NCBI GenBank assembly: GCA_007128515.1
Contig: SKXI01000134.1
Location: 1 to 6,558 of the forward strand
Direction: 5' to 3'
Source: Halococcaceae archaeon
GTDB lineage: Archaea; Halobacteriota; Halobacteria; Halobacteriales; Halalkalicoccaceae
Length of the DNA stretch: 6,558 nt
Part shown: one piece after another, positions 1-5,788 of the stretch
How the letters are laid out: each line of letters opens with the position of its first letter
Numbering within the stretch: the first letter of the stretch is position 1
The notes under the pieces: generated by a model
What the model saw: only the letters and a program-made list of their open reading frames with translations
What the model was told of the DNA's origin: nothing
Database searches by the model: none
Translations under genes and position numbers: made by a program

Positions 1-381
1 CTGGTCCACGGCTTCTCGATCGACCAGGCGATGCAGCTCGCCCGGCGTCGCATCATGATGGGGAAGAGCTACGCCGTCGTCGGCGACGGGACACACGCGC
101 TCGCCCGGACCACCGAGGAGTCCGGCGTGCTCCACGTCGACACCGACGACGGGCGGTACGCGGTGACGTATGAACCCGCGATCACGACGGCGGTCGGCTC
201 GGCCGTCGAGGCCCCGCAGGTGCACGCAACGGGGACGAACCTGTCGGAGCTCGGAGTCGAGTGGACGACCGATCGTGCGGGACTGCTCGCCGCGCTGTCG
301 AAGACGTCCCTCCCGGTCATCCACGACGGAACGTTCAGATGGCCGGGGGATCTCTCCAGAGAGTTACGCGAACAGATATGA
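1..381 (+). CDS. C-terminal fragment of a haloarchaeal protein, possibly CHAT-like
   Basis: Frame 1 is open from the first base to the TGA at 379-381, giving 126 residues. The real start lies upstream of the window, so the internal Met codons (first at 31) should not be taken as the start. The fragment opens with a helix-like stretch (HGFSIDQAMQLARRR), then GKSYAVVGDGTH, then alternating strand-like segments with an acidic haloarchaeal composition. The order 'short hydrophobic turn, A..LARR helix, YAVVGDG strand' resembles, from memory, the last part of CHAT (caspase-like) domains in haloarchaeal proteins. The catalytic His and Cys would lie outside the window, so this is inference only. The last ~70 residues match nothing I recognise. 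The gene is separated from the downstream regulator by 94 bp that contain that gene's own promoter, so the two are probably not one obligatory operon. Coding is well supported; function is not. Confidence 0.75.
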   Translation: MVHGFSIDQAMQLARRRIMMGKSYAVVGDGTHALARTTEESGVLHVDTDDGRYAVTYEPAITTAVGSAVEAPQVHATGTNLSELGVEWTTDRAGLLAALSKTSLPVIHDGTFRWPGDLSRELREQI

Positions 382-393
382 CCGGATCGGTCA
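379..393. repeat. Inverted repeat over the stop codon of the first gene
   Basis: TGACCG (379-384) and CGGTCA (388-393) form a perfect 6-bp dyad with a 3-base spacer, and the first arm contains the TGA stop. It could fold as a short hairpin at the 3' end of the mRNA. No T-tract follows, so it is not a convincing terminator. It might equally be a protein-binding dyad or chance. Confidence 0.4.
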
Positions 394-433
394 CTGGAAC
401 CGCTCTCGGGGGCCGATGCGGCTACCACCCTAC

Positions 434-458
434 CGATAAAAATAAATACTTATACGTA
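434..458 (+). promoter_or_regulatory. AT-rich promoter of the tbsP-like gene
   Basis: This is the clearest AT island in the window: a run of A/T bases from about 435 leads into ACTTATAC at 448-455. The TATA-like centre (about 451-452) lies about 25 bp before the ATG at 476, the expected spacing for a leaderless haloarchaeal transcript starting at or next to the start codon. No Shine-Dalgarno sequence is present, which agrees with leaderless initiation. The purine-rich A-tract just upstream could serve as the BRE. Confidence 0.7.
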
Positions 459-478
459 CATTGTAACCACAGACAATG
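459..478. promoter_or_regulatory. Candidate operator: CATTGT-N8-ACAATG dyad over the tbsP start
   Basis: CATTGT (459-464) and ACAATG (473-478) are perfect inverted arms with an 8-base spacer. The second arm ends in the ATG start codon, and the whole dyad fills the space between the TATA-like element and the start. A dimeric regulator bound here would block the initiation complex, so autoregulation by the downstream regulator is a natural inference. I know of no published consensus with which to confirm it. Confidence 0.45.
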
Positions 479-1291
479 GATTCAAATTTACTCGACGAGA
501 ACGAAGAAGATATCCTCGAAACGGTACTCGAGGCGGTCGACGACGAACTCATCGTCGTCAACCCCTCGGTCACGACGCTCGAGGAACTGATCGAGGTCGC
601 GACCGACGCCGAGTCCCTCCCGCAGATCCGGCTGCTGGGCGACGAGAGCGTCCTGAAATCGGTGATGGGCGACTTCCTGGTCGCCTCGAACGCCGCCGAC
701 CTGATCAGCGAGGAACGCCTCGCGCTGCGAACGCTCGCCGACGGGAGCGAGAACTCGCTGCTCGTCACCCCCGACCTCGTCGTCGCCCTGATCGACGTCG
801 GCGACGCGATGGCCGGGCTGACCAGCACGGACGAAGCGTTCGTCGACGCGGCGTACGACGCCTACTCGACGCGCTGGGACGACGCCGAGGAGTTCGGGCT
901 CCGCACCCCGCCGCTGTCGGCCGTGAAGACGACGCTCTCCGACGAGATCGGCGAGGGCGTCGAGACGGACTTCACGAGCGTGCTCGACTCGCTGCAGACC
1001 GCCCGTGGCGACGGCGACGGTCTCGACGAGGTGACGATCAGCCTGCTGGTCGCCGCGAAGAACGAGGTGCTACTCTACGACATCTCGAAGTGGGGAGAGG
1101 ACGTCGGCATCGCCTCGAAGGCGACGTTCTCTCGGACGAAGACCCGACTCGAGGACATGGGCCTGATCGACACGGAGAAGGTCCCGATCGACGTGGGCCG
1201 ACCGCGTCTGCGCCTGAAGTTCGGCGACGACCGCCTGCGTGAGGCCGACGCCGACCAGCTCGCGAGCGTCGCACAGACGCTGCTGAACTAG
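476..1291 (+). CDS. tbsP: Transcriptional regulator TbsP (DUF5821-type)
   Basis: This 271-residue acidic protein has the architecture of haloarchaeal TbsP. Residues 1-110 form an alpha/beta region starting with the acidic helix DENEEDILETVLEAVDDE and the strand LIVVNP. Residues 115-185 are mostly helical. A winged helix covers about 186-250, with the segment YDISKWGEDVGIASKATFS (201-219) as the core and recognition region, followed by SRTKTRLEDMGLIDTEK and the wing VGRPRLRLKF. That helix-turn-helix block is what I recognise as typical of TbsP. In Haloferax volcanii, TbsP was named as the trmB suppressor. There it acts with TrmB on the gluconeogenic gene gapII and affects cell shape, motility and adhesion; the same role here is inferred by family. 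The ATG at 476 is supported by the TATA-like element about 25 bp upstream. A YcaO gene follows after 34 bp in the same direction. The stop codon contains one of only four CTAG tetramers I count in the window. Confidence 0.85.
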   Translation: MDSNLLDENEEDILETVLEAVDDELIVVNPSVTTLEELIEVATDAESLPQIRLLGDESVLKSVMGDFLVASNAADLISEERLALRTLADGSENSLLVTPDLVVALIDVGDAMAGLTSTDEAFVDAAYDAYSTRWDDAEEFGLRTPPLSAVKTTLSDEIGEGVETDFTSVLDSLQTARGDGDGLDEVTISLLVAAKNEVLLYDISKWGEDVGIASKATFSRTKTRLEDMGLIDTEKVPIDVGRPRLRLKFGDDRLREADADQLASVAQTLLN

Positions 1292-1300
1292 AGGCTTTTA
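1292..1300 (+). promoter_or_regulatory. TATA-like element of the ycaO gene
   Basis: Directly after the tbsP stop, AGGCTTTTA places TTTTA at 1296-1300, centred 28 bp before the ATG at 1326. This fits the haloarchaeal leaderless promoter layout and suggests the YcaO gene can be transcribed on its own as well as by read-through from tbsP. Confidence 0.55.
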
Positions 1301-1322
1301 CCCGCCGGCTCGCGTCGGGCGG
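1301..1322 (+). promoter_or_regulatory. GC-rich dyad between TATA element and ycaO start
   Basis: CCCGCCG (1301-1307) and CGGGCGG (1316-1322) are perfect inverted arms of 7 bp. As RNA the stem could extend by a G-U and a C-G pair to a 4-base loop at 1310-1313. The dyad sits between the TATA-like element and the start codon. It could be an operator of the YcaO gene, or a hairpin at the 3' end of the tbsP transcript. No T-tract follows, so a standard terminator is less likely. Confidence 0.45.
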
Positions 1323-1325
1323 CAC

Positions 1326-3026
1326 ATGAACGTAGGTCTCGTGGGCAGCGGCCCCGCGGTGGACGCGGTCCACACAGCGCTCTCCGATACGGACGTCACC
1401 GTGGAGTCGATCGGCGTCGACGGGATCCCATCGACCGATCTCGCGGTCGTCGTCGGGCTCGCGACCGACGATACGTTCGCACGGGCGAACGAGCTCGCGA
1501 GGGAGTCGGGGACGCCGTGGCTCTCGGTCGAAGTCGGCGGTATCGGCGGCGTTCCGCTCGAGGGCATCGACGTGGCGGTCGCCGGCTACGCCCCGGGGAC
1601 CGGCTGTTACGACTGTCTCCGAACGAGAGTCACGGCGAGCGACCCGGACCGAGCGGACGAGCCACGCGCGGACAGGAGCGCGGTCCGCTTCGGTGGCGCG
1701 CTCGCGGGCAGGGAGCTCGTCAGGCTCCTCTCGGGCGGCGAGTCCCGGCTGCTCGGTGGGGTGATCGAGACCCCCTACACCGTCAGGGACCTCCTCCCCG
1801 TTCCCGGCTGCGAGTGTGAGGGCGAGTCGCCGTCGGTCGAGTCCGGCTCGTTCGAGGACCGGACGGTCGAGGAGTCGATCGCACGGGCCGAGCGGGCGGT
1901 CGATCCCCGCCTCGGCATCGTCGGCGAGATCGGCGAGGCGGAGTCCTACCCCGTGCCGTACTACCTCGCGACGCTCCGACCCACGCCGTTCAGCGACGCG
2001 AGCGCAGCCTCGAAGGCGGCGGGCGTCGACGCCGGCTGGGACGCCGCCTACATGAAGGCGCTCGGCGAGGCGCTCGAACGCTACAGCGCCGGCGTCTACC
2101 TCGACGAACGGTTCGACCGTGGAACGGTTCCGGAGACCGAGGGTGCGGTCTCCCCCGAGGCGTTCGTCCGTGGGGGACCGGTCGACGAACCGATCCCGTG
2201 GGTCCCGGGCGAGCGCCTCGACACGGGCGAGGTGGTTCGCCTCCCCGCAGAGTTCGTCCAGTTCCCGCCCCCTGAACGCCGGTTCGGCGGGGCGATCACG
2301 ACCGGTCTCGGGCTGGGGAACTCCCCCGTGGAGGCGACGCTCTCGGGGCTCTACGAGGTGATCGAGCGCGACGCGACGATGCTCTCGTGGTACTCCACGG
2401 CCGACCCGCTCGGCCTCGACGTCGAGGACGAGGGATACGAGACGCTCGTTCGCCGCGCGCGGGGTGAGGGGCTGGAGGCGACGGCGCTCCTCGTCACGAT
2501 GGACGTGGACGTCCCGGTCGTCGCGGTCGCCGTCCACCGGGAGGCGGGGTGGCCGAACTTCGCCGTCGGTTCCGCCGCGGCGCTCGACGCCGTCTCGGCC
2601 GCACGTTCCGGGCTGGCCGAAGCCCTCCAGAACTGGACCGAACTCAGGGCGATGGGGCGAGAGGAGGCGAGCGAGCAGTCCGCCTGGATCGGCGAGTACG
2701 CCCCCTTTCCGGAGCCGGTCGAGGAGTTCGTCTCGACCGAGTCCACCGTTTCGGCGGAAGCCGTCGGGACGGCCGAAGTTCCGGAGGGGAGCGCGGAACT
2801 CGAGAGCGTCGTCGACCGTGTCGTGGGGGCGGAACTGACGCCGTACGTCTCCTCCGTCACCCCGCGTGACGTCCGCTCGCTCGGTTTCGAGGCGGTGCGG
2901 GTGCTGGTCCCCGAGGCACAGCCGCTGTTCACGAAGGAGCCGGTCTTCGCCGAGCGCGCCCGCGAGGTGCCGGAGACGATGGGCTTCGAGGCGCGGCTCG
3001 AACGCGAGCCACATCCGTACCCCTAG
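1326..3026 (+). CDS. E1/ThiF-like domain fused to YcaO domain, TOMM-type enzyme
   Basis: This is a 566-residue two-domain protein. Residues 1-165 resemble the E1/ThiF-like partner of YcaO enzymes: a Rossmann-type start VGLVGSGP (3-10), the strand PWLSVEVGG (64-72), then GTGCYDCLRTR with Cys94 and Cys97, and PGCECEG with Cys162 and Cys164, a likely four-Cys structural zinc site. Residues about 205-566 form the YcaO domain with its ATP/Mg signatures: ALGEALERYS (245-254; Glu248, Glu251, Arg252), LYEVIERDA (342-350; Glu344, Glu347) and EALQNWTELR (432-441; Gln435, Arg441). The chain ends in PHPYP (562-566), matching the C-terminal PxPxP signature of azoline-forming YcaO proteins. The family uses ATP to phosphorylate a peptide amide, leading to azoline, thioamide or macroamidine products; the substrate here is unknown. 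No N-terminal RRE is present, because the Rossmann motif begins at residue 3. No TfuA, dehydrogenase or precursor peptide is visible nearby. The start is set by the TATA-like element 28 bp upstream. The stop interlocks with that of the convergent DUF63 gene. Confidence 0.88.
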   Translation: MNVGLVGSGPAVDAVHTALSDTDVTVESIGVDGIPSTDLAVVVGLATDDTFARANELARESGTPWLSVEVGGIGGVPLEGIDVAVAGYAPGTGCYDCLRTRVTASDPDRADEPRADRSAVRFGGALAGRELVRLLSGGESRLLGGVIETPYTVRDLLPVPGCECEGESPSVESGSFEDRTVEESIARAERAVDPRLGIVGEIGEAESYPVPYYLATLRPTPFSDASAASKAAGVDAGWDAAYMKALGEALERYSAGVYLDERFDRGTVPETEGAVSPEAFVRGGPVDEPIPWVPGERLDTGEVVRLPAEFVQFPPPERRFGGAITTGLGLGNSPVEATLSGLYEVIERDATMLSWYSTADPLGLDVEDEGYETLVRRARGEGLEATALLVTMDVDVPVVAVAVHREAGWPNFAVGSAAALDAVSAARSGLAEALQNWTELRAMGREEASEQSAWIGEYAPFPEPVEEFVSTESTVSAEAVGTAEVPEGSAELESVVDRVVGAELTPYVSSVTPRDVRSLGFEAVRVLVPEAQPLFTKEPVFAERAREVPETMGFEARLEREPHPYP

Positions 3027-4150
3027 ATACCGAACGTCGCGCGGAGGAAGTCCCTGGTACCGGGTCCGAGGCCGACGGCGAGGATCGCGATCAGGAGGAT
3101 CATCGCGTACCGGGGGCTCTCGTCGAAGATCTGCTCGTCGAAGACGTAGACGACGAGCGTCGCGGCGAGCACCTTCACCGGGAGGAAGGGCCAGGCGGTG
3201 CCGATCAGCTCCGAGAGCCAGACGGGCTGGAGCGCCCCGGTGATGTCGATGATCGCCGCGTTGACGACGTGTTTCGGGGAGTACGAGGGGATCCCCAGGG
3301 GCTCCGACCAGTCGAGGCTCAACACGTTCGCGACGCCGTCGACGGTGTGACCCCAGACCACCAGCGCGCCCATGAGGCCGGTGCCGGCGTTGACGACCGG
3401 GGTCGCACGCTGGGTGACCAGCCAGACGACCCCCGTGATGAGCGTCGCACCGCCGAGGGTGATCAGCGGGACGAGCGGCTGGAAGCCGAGGACGTCCGTA
3501 CCGAGAACGAGCCAGCCGAGGTAGCCGAACGTCGTGGCGAGAGCGACGGTGCCGAGACCGGCGAGCGGATACTCGTAGCGGTCGACGATGCCGTTGCGTT
3601 CGGCGAGGACGCTCGCGACCAGCGCGGCGACCGTGACGAAAAAGACCGTGAAGTAGATCAGCGGGCTGATCAGAAACCCGCTCCACGGGAACGGGATCGT
3701 CGGCCCGTCGGCACCCATGAGCGCGACGTTGGCGTCCTCGACGACGCGGAGCGCCCCGCCGAAGAGCATGAACGGGAAGAGCGAGAAGAAAAACCGCGGG
3801 CTGTCGCCGACGTCGAGCCGTCGCAGGAGGAAGATGACGCCGATCAGCATGAAGATCAGGACGAGCGCGTAGCTGACCGTCGAGAGCGTCGTGTAGCCCG
3901 GCGTGGCGACGATCCCCGTCGCGGCCGCACACTCGCCCGCGTCGGTGACGATCGTCGTCTCCCCGCCGGCCCGCACGGCGCACGGGGCGCCGTGGGCGTC
4001 GGCGACGACCGGGCCCCAGAAGTATCGCCAGAGGAACTCGTCGTAGACCTGGTGGGGGAACGCGGCGGCTCCCGCGACGAACGCGAGCACGCCAGCGAGG
4101 AGTGCCCCGCCCCACGCCCGCTCGGGGTCGACGCCGTAAACCTCGTCCAT
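3023..4150 (-). CDS. DUF63 family multispanning membrane protein
   Basis: The ATG at 4150 gives 375 residues starting MDEVYGVDPERAW. The open frame runs 76 codons further upstream, but that extension is Arg/Thr/Pro-rich, unlike the body, and crosses the divergent promoter region, so I reject it. Hydrophobic segments lie at about 12-30, 90-110, 118-134, 158-183, 197-217, 226-246, 255-266, 322-337 and 347-363. Family-like motifs are GGALRVVEDAN (131-141), WGHTVDG (266-272), KHVVNAAIID (293-302) and a C-terminal PGTRDFLR. DUF63 is an uncharacterised archaeal membrane family and I assign no reaction. Charged residues next to or within hydrophobic segments (Arg135, Glu138, Asp139, His268, Asp271, His294, Glu314, Lys326) could form a functional centre. 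The loop at 40-88 carries Cys57 and Cys74, possibly a disulfide if external. The gene converges on ycaO with a 4-bp overlap and diverges from the hydrolase gene. Confidence 0.88.
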   Translation of the reverse strand: MDEVYGVDPERAWGGALLAGVLAFVAGAAAFPHQVYDEFLWRYFWGPVVADAHGAPCAVRAGGETTIVTDAGECAAATGIVATPGYTTLSTVSYALVLIFMLIGVIFLLRRLDVGDSPRFFFSLFPFMLFGGALRVVEDANVALMGADGPTIPFPWSGFLISPLIYFTVFFVTVAALVASVLAERNGIVDRYEYPLAGLGTVALATTFGYLGWLVLGTDVLGFQPLVPLITLGGATLITGVVWLVTQRATPVVNAGTGLMGALVVWGHTVDGVANVLSLDWSEPLGIPSYSPKHVVNAAIIDITGALQPVWLSELIGTAWPFLPVKVLAATLVVYVFDEQIFDESPRYAMILLIAILAVGLGPGTRDFLRATFGI

Positions 4151-4232
4151 GTGGTACGTCGTGCGGGCCGTCGATTTGAGGGTTGCGGTCGTCGCCCGTC
4201 GCACTGATATGTGGCGACCGTCTACTCGAGCC
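4151..4232. promoter_or_regulatory. Divergent promoter region, DUF63 gene and hydrolase gene
   Basis: These 82 bp must carry the 5' signals of two diverging genes. For the hydrolase, TGATATG at 4205-4211 is centred about 25 bp before the ATG at 4233. For the DUF63 gene, the minus-strand sequence CTCAAATC (4173-4180) lies about 26 bp before its ATG. Both are weak TATA-like matches. No Shine-Dalgarno sequence is seen on either side, consistent with leaderless transcripts. Confidence 0.35.
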
Positions 4233-5039
4233 ATGAACAGGCGGAGCGTCCTCGCGGCGGGGGCCGTCGCCGTCGGCGTGGTCGGCGGGGCCGCCGCGGT
4301 GCGGTCGGTGGGCGAATCGACCGGCCCCGGATCGCCCGAGCCACACCCGGAGATGGACGTCGAGACGCGTCCGATCATGCAGGGGACCGACCGCGAGACG
4401 CCGGTCTACGAGCTACGCGCACCCGAGTCGGGGCCGACCGCGATGGTGTTCGGGGGGGTCCACGGCGACGAAGTGAACGGCTATCGAGCCGCGGAGGAGG
4501 TGATCGGCTGGCGGATCGAAGCGGGGACGCTCGTCGTGGTCCCCTGGGCGGAGATCGTCGCGGTCGAACGCGATTCCCGTCACGGGCCTGACGGCGACCT
4601 GAACCGGACCTTCCCGAGCGGCGAGGCGCCGACGACCGAGCTCTCGCGGGAGCTCTGGGCGGCGGTGGAGGAGTACGATCCGGACGTCGTCCTCGACCTC
4701 CACCGGTCGCGGGGGATCTACGACACACACCACCGCTGGGTCGGGCAGGCGATCTTTCCCACCGGGGCCGGAGACGCCGTCGCCGACGCCCGCGCGGTGA
4801 TCGAGCACATGAACGCCGAACGGGTCCCCCGGGTGATGGTCCCCCACCGGTTCACGCTCGGCAACACCCTGACCGGGGCGAACCCGCTGCTGATCCACAA
4901 AGTGGGCGGTGATCTGGGACGGCCCGGCTTCCTCGTCGAGCTCACGGACTTCCTGCTCGATCCCGGGACCCAGACCCGCTGGACCGTCGAGATGACCGAA
5001 CTGCTGCTCGAGCGCAACGGGATCGTCAGGGTCGAATGA
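4233..5039 (+). CDS. Tat-exported aspartoacylase/succinylglutamate desuccinylase-like hydrolase
   Basis: The ATG at 4233 gives 268 residues. I prefer it to upstream Met codons at 4149 and 4209 because the protein then opens directly with a twin-arginine signal: NRRSVLAAG (2-10), a hydrophobic stretch to about 22 and a possible AxA cleavage site near 20-22. The mature part has the zinc signatures of the AstE/AspA group of M14-fold hydrolases: GGVHGDE (74-80; His77 and Glu80), DLNRTFPSG (122-130; Asn124-Arg125 for substrate carboxylate) and LDLHRS (154-159; His157, third zinc ligand). Glu236 in PGFLVELT is a candidate catalytic base. Family members remove acyl groups from amino acids or trim C-terminal residues; the substrate here is unknown. 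Export through Tat as a folded metalloprotein suggests work outside the membrane, unlike the cytoplasmic catabolic enzymes. There is no lipobox Cys. The gene overlaps the next membrane protein by ATGA, which implies cotranscription. Confidence 0.82.
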   Translation: MNRRSVLAAGAVAVGVVGGAAAVRSVGESTGPGSPEPHPEMDVETRPIMQGTDRETPVYELRAPESGPTAMVFGGVHGDEVNGYRAAEEVIGWRIEAGTLVVVPWAEIVAVERDSRHGPDGDLNRTFPSGEAPTTELSRELWAAVEEYDPDVVLDLHRSRGIYDTHHRWVGQAIFPTGAGDAVADARAVIEHMNAERVPRVMVPHRFTLGNTLTGANPLLIHKVGGDLGRPGFLVELTDFLLDPGTQTRWTVEMTELLLERNGIVRVE

Positions 5040-5326
5040 ACCTCACCCTCCGGGACGCGTTCGTCGGACCCGCGACGGTGGTCGTCTTCTGTCTGCTCGT
5101 CGTCCCGCTGCTGCTCGGCGTCGCCGATACACGGCTGCTGACGCCGCTGGCCGCCCCCGGCTACCTGATCCTGCTCGCGATGACGGTCGTCGGGAGCGTT
5201 CTCGTCCCCCAGTACCTCTTCTGGCTCTACTGGCCCCCGTTTCTCCTCGTCTGCTACGCGCTCTCGGTGTTCGTCGGCGGGCTCTACTACGCCGTCGTTC
5301 GACCCCTCGCCTCCAAAGCTAGTTGA
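5036..5326 (+). CDS. Small three-helix membrane protein, unknown function
   Basis: This 96-residue protein has hydrophobic stretches at about 11-30, 40-62 and 66-89, so probably three membrane helices, with a short charged N-terminus and a basic C-terminal tail (RPLASKAS). The middle part is aromatic (PQYLFWLYWPP, 58-68). I do not recognise a family. Its ATG overlaps the TGA of the exported hydrolase (ATGA at 5036-5039), which suggests translational coupling and perhaps a shared job at the membrane. A CTAG tetramer falls in its last codons (5319-5322). The reading frame is believable from the long uninterrupted hydrophobicity and the overlap. Confidence 0.75.
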   Translation: MNLTLRDAFVGPATVVVFCLLVVPLLLGVADTRLLTPLAAPGYLILLAMTVVGSVLVPQYLFWLYWPPFLLVCYALSVFVGGLYYAVVRPLASKAS

Positions 5327-5348
5327 CCGTGGACCGACTCCCTCCGGC

Positions 5349-5783
5349 ATGCGCCTCTCGGGAGCTTACACGCGCGACGAAGTCGACTCCTTCCTCGCGG
5401 AGACCGTCGTCCCCGTCCGAATCGCCTGTGAGACACCGGCTGAACGCCTCTGGATGGTCTCGCTCTGGTTTCGCTACGAGGACGGGACGGTCCGGTGTGC
5501 GACCGCCCGGTCGGCCGACCTCGTCACCTACCTCGAACACCGCGATCACGTCGCGTTCGAGGTGTCGACGAACGACCCGCCCTACAGGGGGGTCAGGGGA
5601 AACGGCTCGGTCGCGGTCTCGACCGACGAGGACAAGCGTCTGCTCGCCTCGCTGCTCGACAGATACCTCGGTGGGACCGACTCGGCGCTCGCACGGCGGC
5701 TGCTCGACCGGCCGGAGGAGGAGGTAGTGATCGATCTCACCCCGGAGCGGCTCTACAGCTGGGATTTCGGCGACCGGATGTAG
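5349..5783 (+). CDS. Pyridoxamine 5'-phosphate oxidase-like FMN-binding split-barrel protein
   Basis: This 144-residue protein has the pattern of small PNPOx-like (split beta-barrel) proteins: an N-terminal helix with DEVDSFL (10-16), paired strands with LWMVSLWFRYEDG (34-46) and VRCATARSADLVTYLE (48-63), then HVAFEVS (67-73) and YRGVRGNGSVAV (79-90). After that comes the helix DEDKRLLASLLDRYLG (93-108) and a final strand VVIDLTPERLYSWDF (126-140). Members bind FMN or F420 and reduce or oxidise varied small molecules; the size and strand order do not identify the cofactor or substrate, and I would not call it true pyridoxine biosynthesis. It lies 22 bp after the small membrane protein, with no clear TATA box or Shine-Dalgarno sequence between, so it may be the third gene of that operon. 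Its stop is 5 bp from that of the convergent minus-strand gene. Confidence 0.82.
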   Translation: MRLSGAYTRDEVDSFLAETVVPVRIACETPAERLWMVSLWFRYEDGTVRCATARSADLVTYLEHRDHVAFEVSTNDPPYRGVRGNGSVAVSTDEDKRLLASLLDRYLGGTDSALARRLLDRPEEEVVIDLTPERLYSWDFGDRM

Positions 5784-5788
5784 CGGCT

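Noticed and set aside
1296..1322. Intrinsic terminator of tbsP
   Set aside because: The T-run comes before the dyad rather than after it, and fits better as the TATA-like element of the next gene.
3269..4207. Plus-strand open frame of 312 codons antisense to the DUF63 gene
   Set aside because: Composition is almost only Asp, Glu, Arg, Gly and Ala with no hydrophobic core. The opposite strand encodes clear membrane helices and DUF63 motifs.
1038..4346. Minus-strand open frame of 1102 codons antisense to tbsP, the YcaO gene and the DUF63 gene
   Set aside because: Extremely Arg-rich and low-complexity with no recognisable domain. It runs antisense through two clearly real genes and in another frame of a third, so it is a high-G+C shadow frame.
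4151..4378. 76-codon N-terminal extension of the DUF63 gene to a start at 4378
   Set aside because: The extension is Thr/Pro/Arg-rich and overlaps the divergent hydrolase start and its signal peptide. The family-like sequence begins at MDEVYGVDPERAW (4150).
4718..5350. Minus-strand open frame of 210 codons over the hydrolase and small membrane protein
   Set aside because: The plus strand has zinc-site motifs, a Tat signal and an ATGA gene junction here. The minus frame is the hydrophilic complement of those genes.
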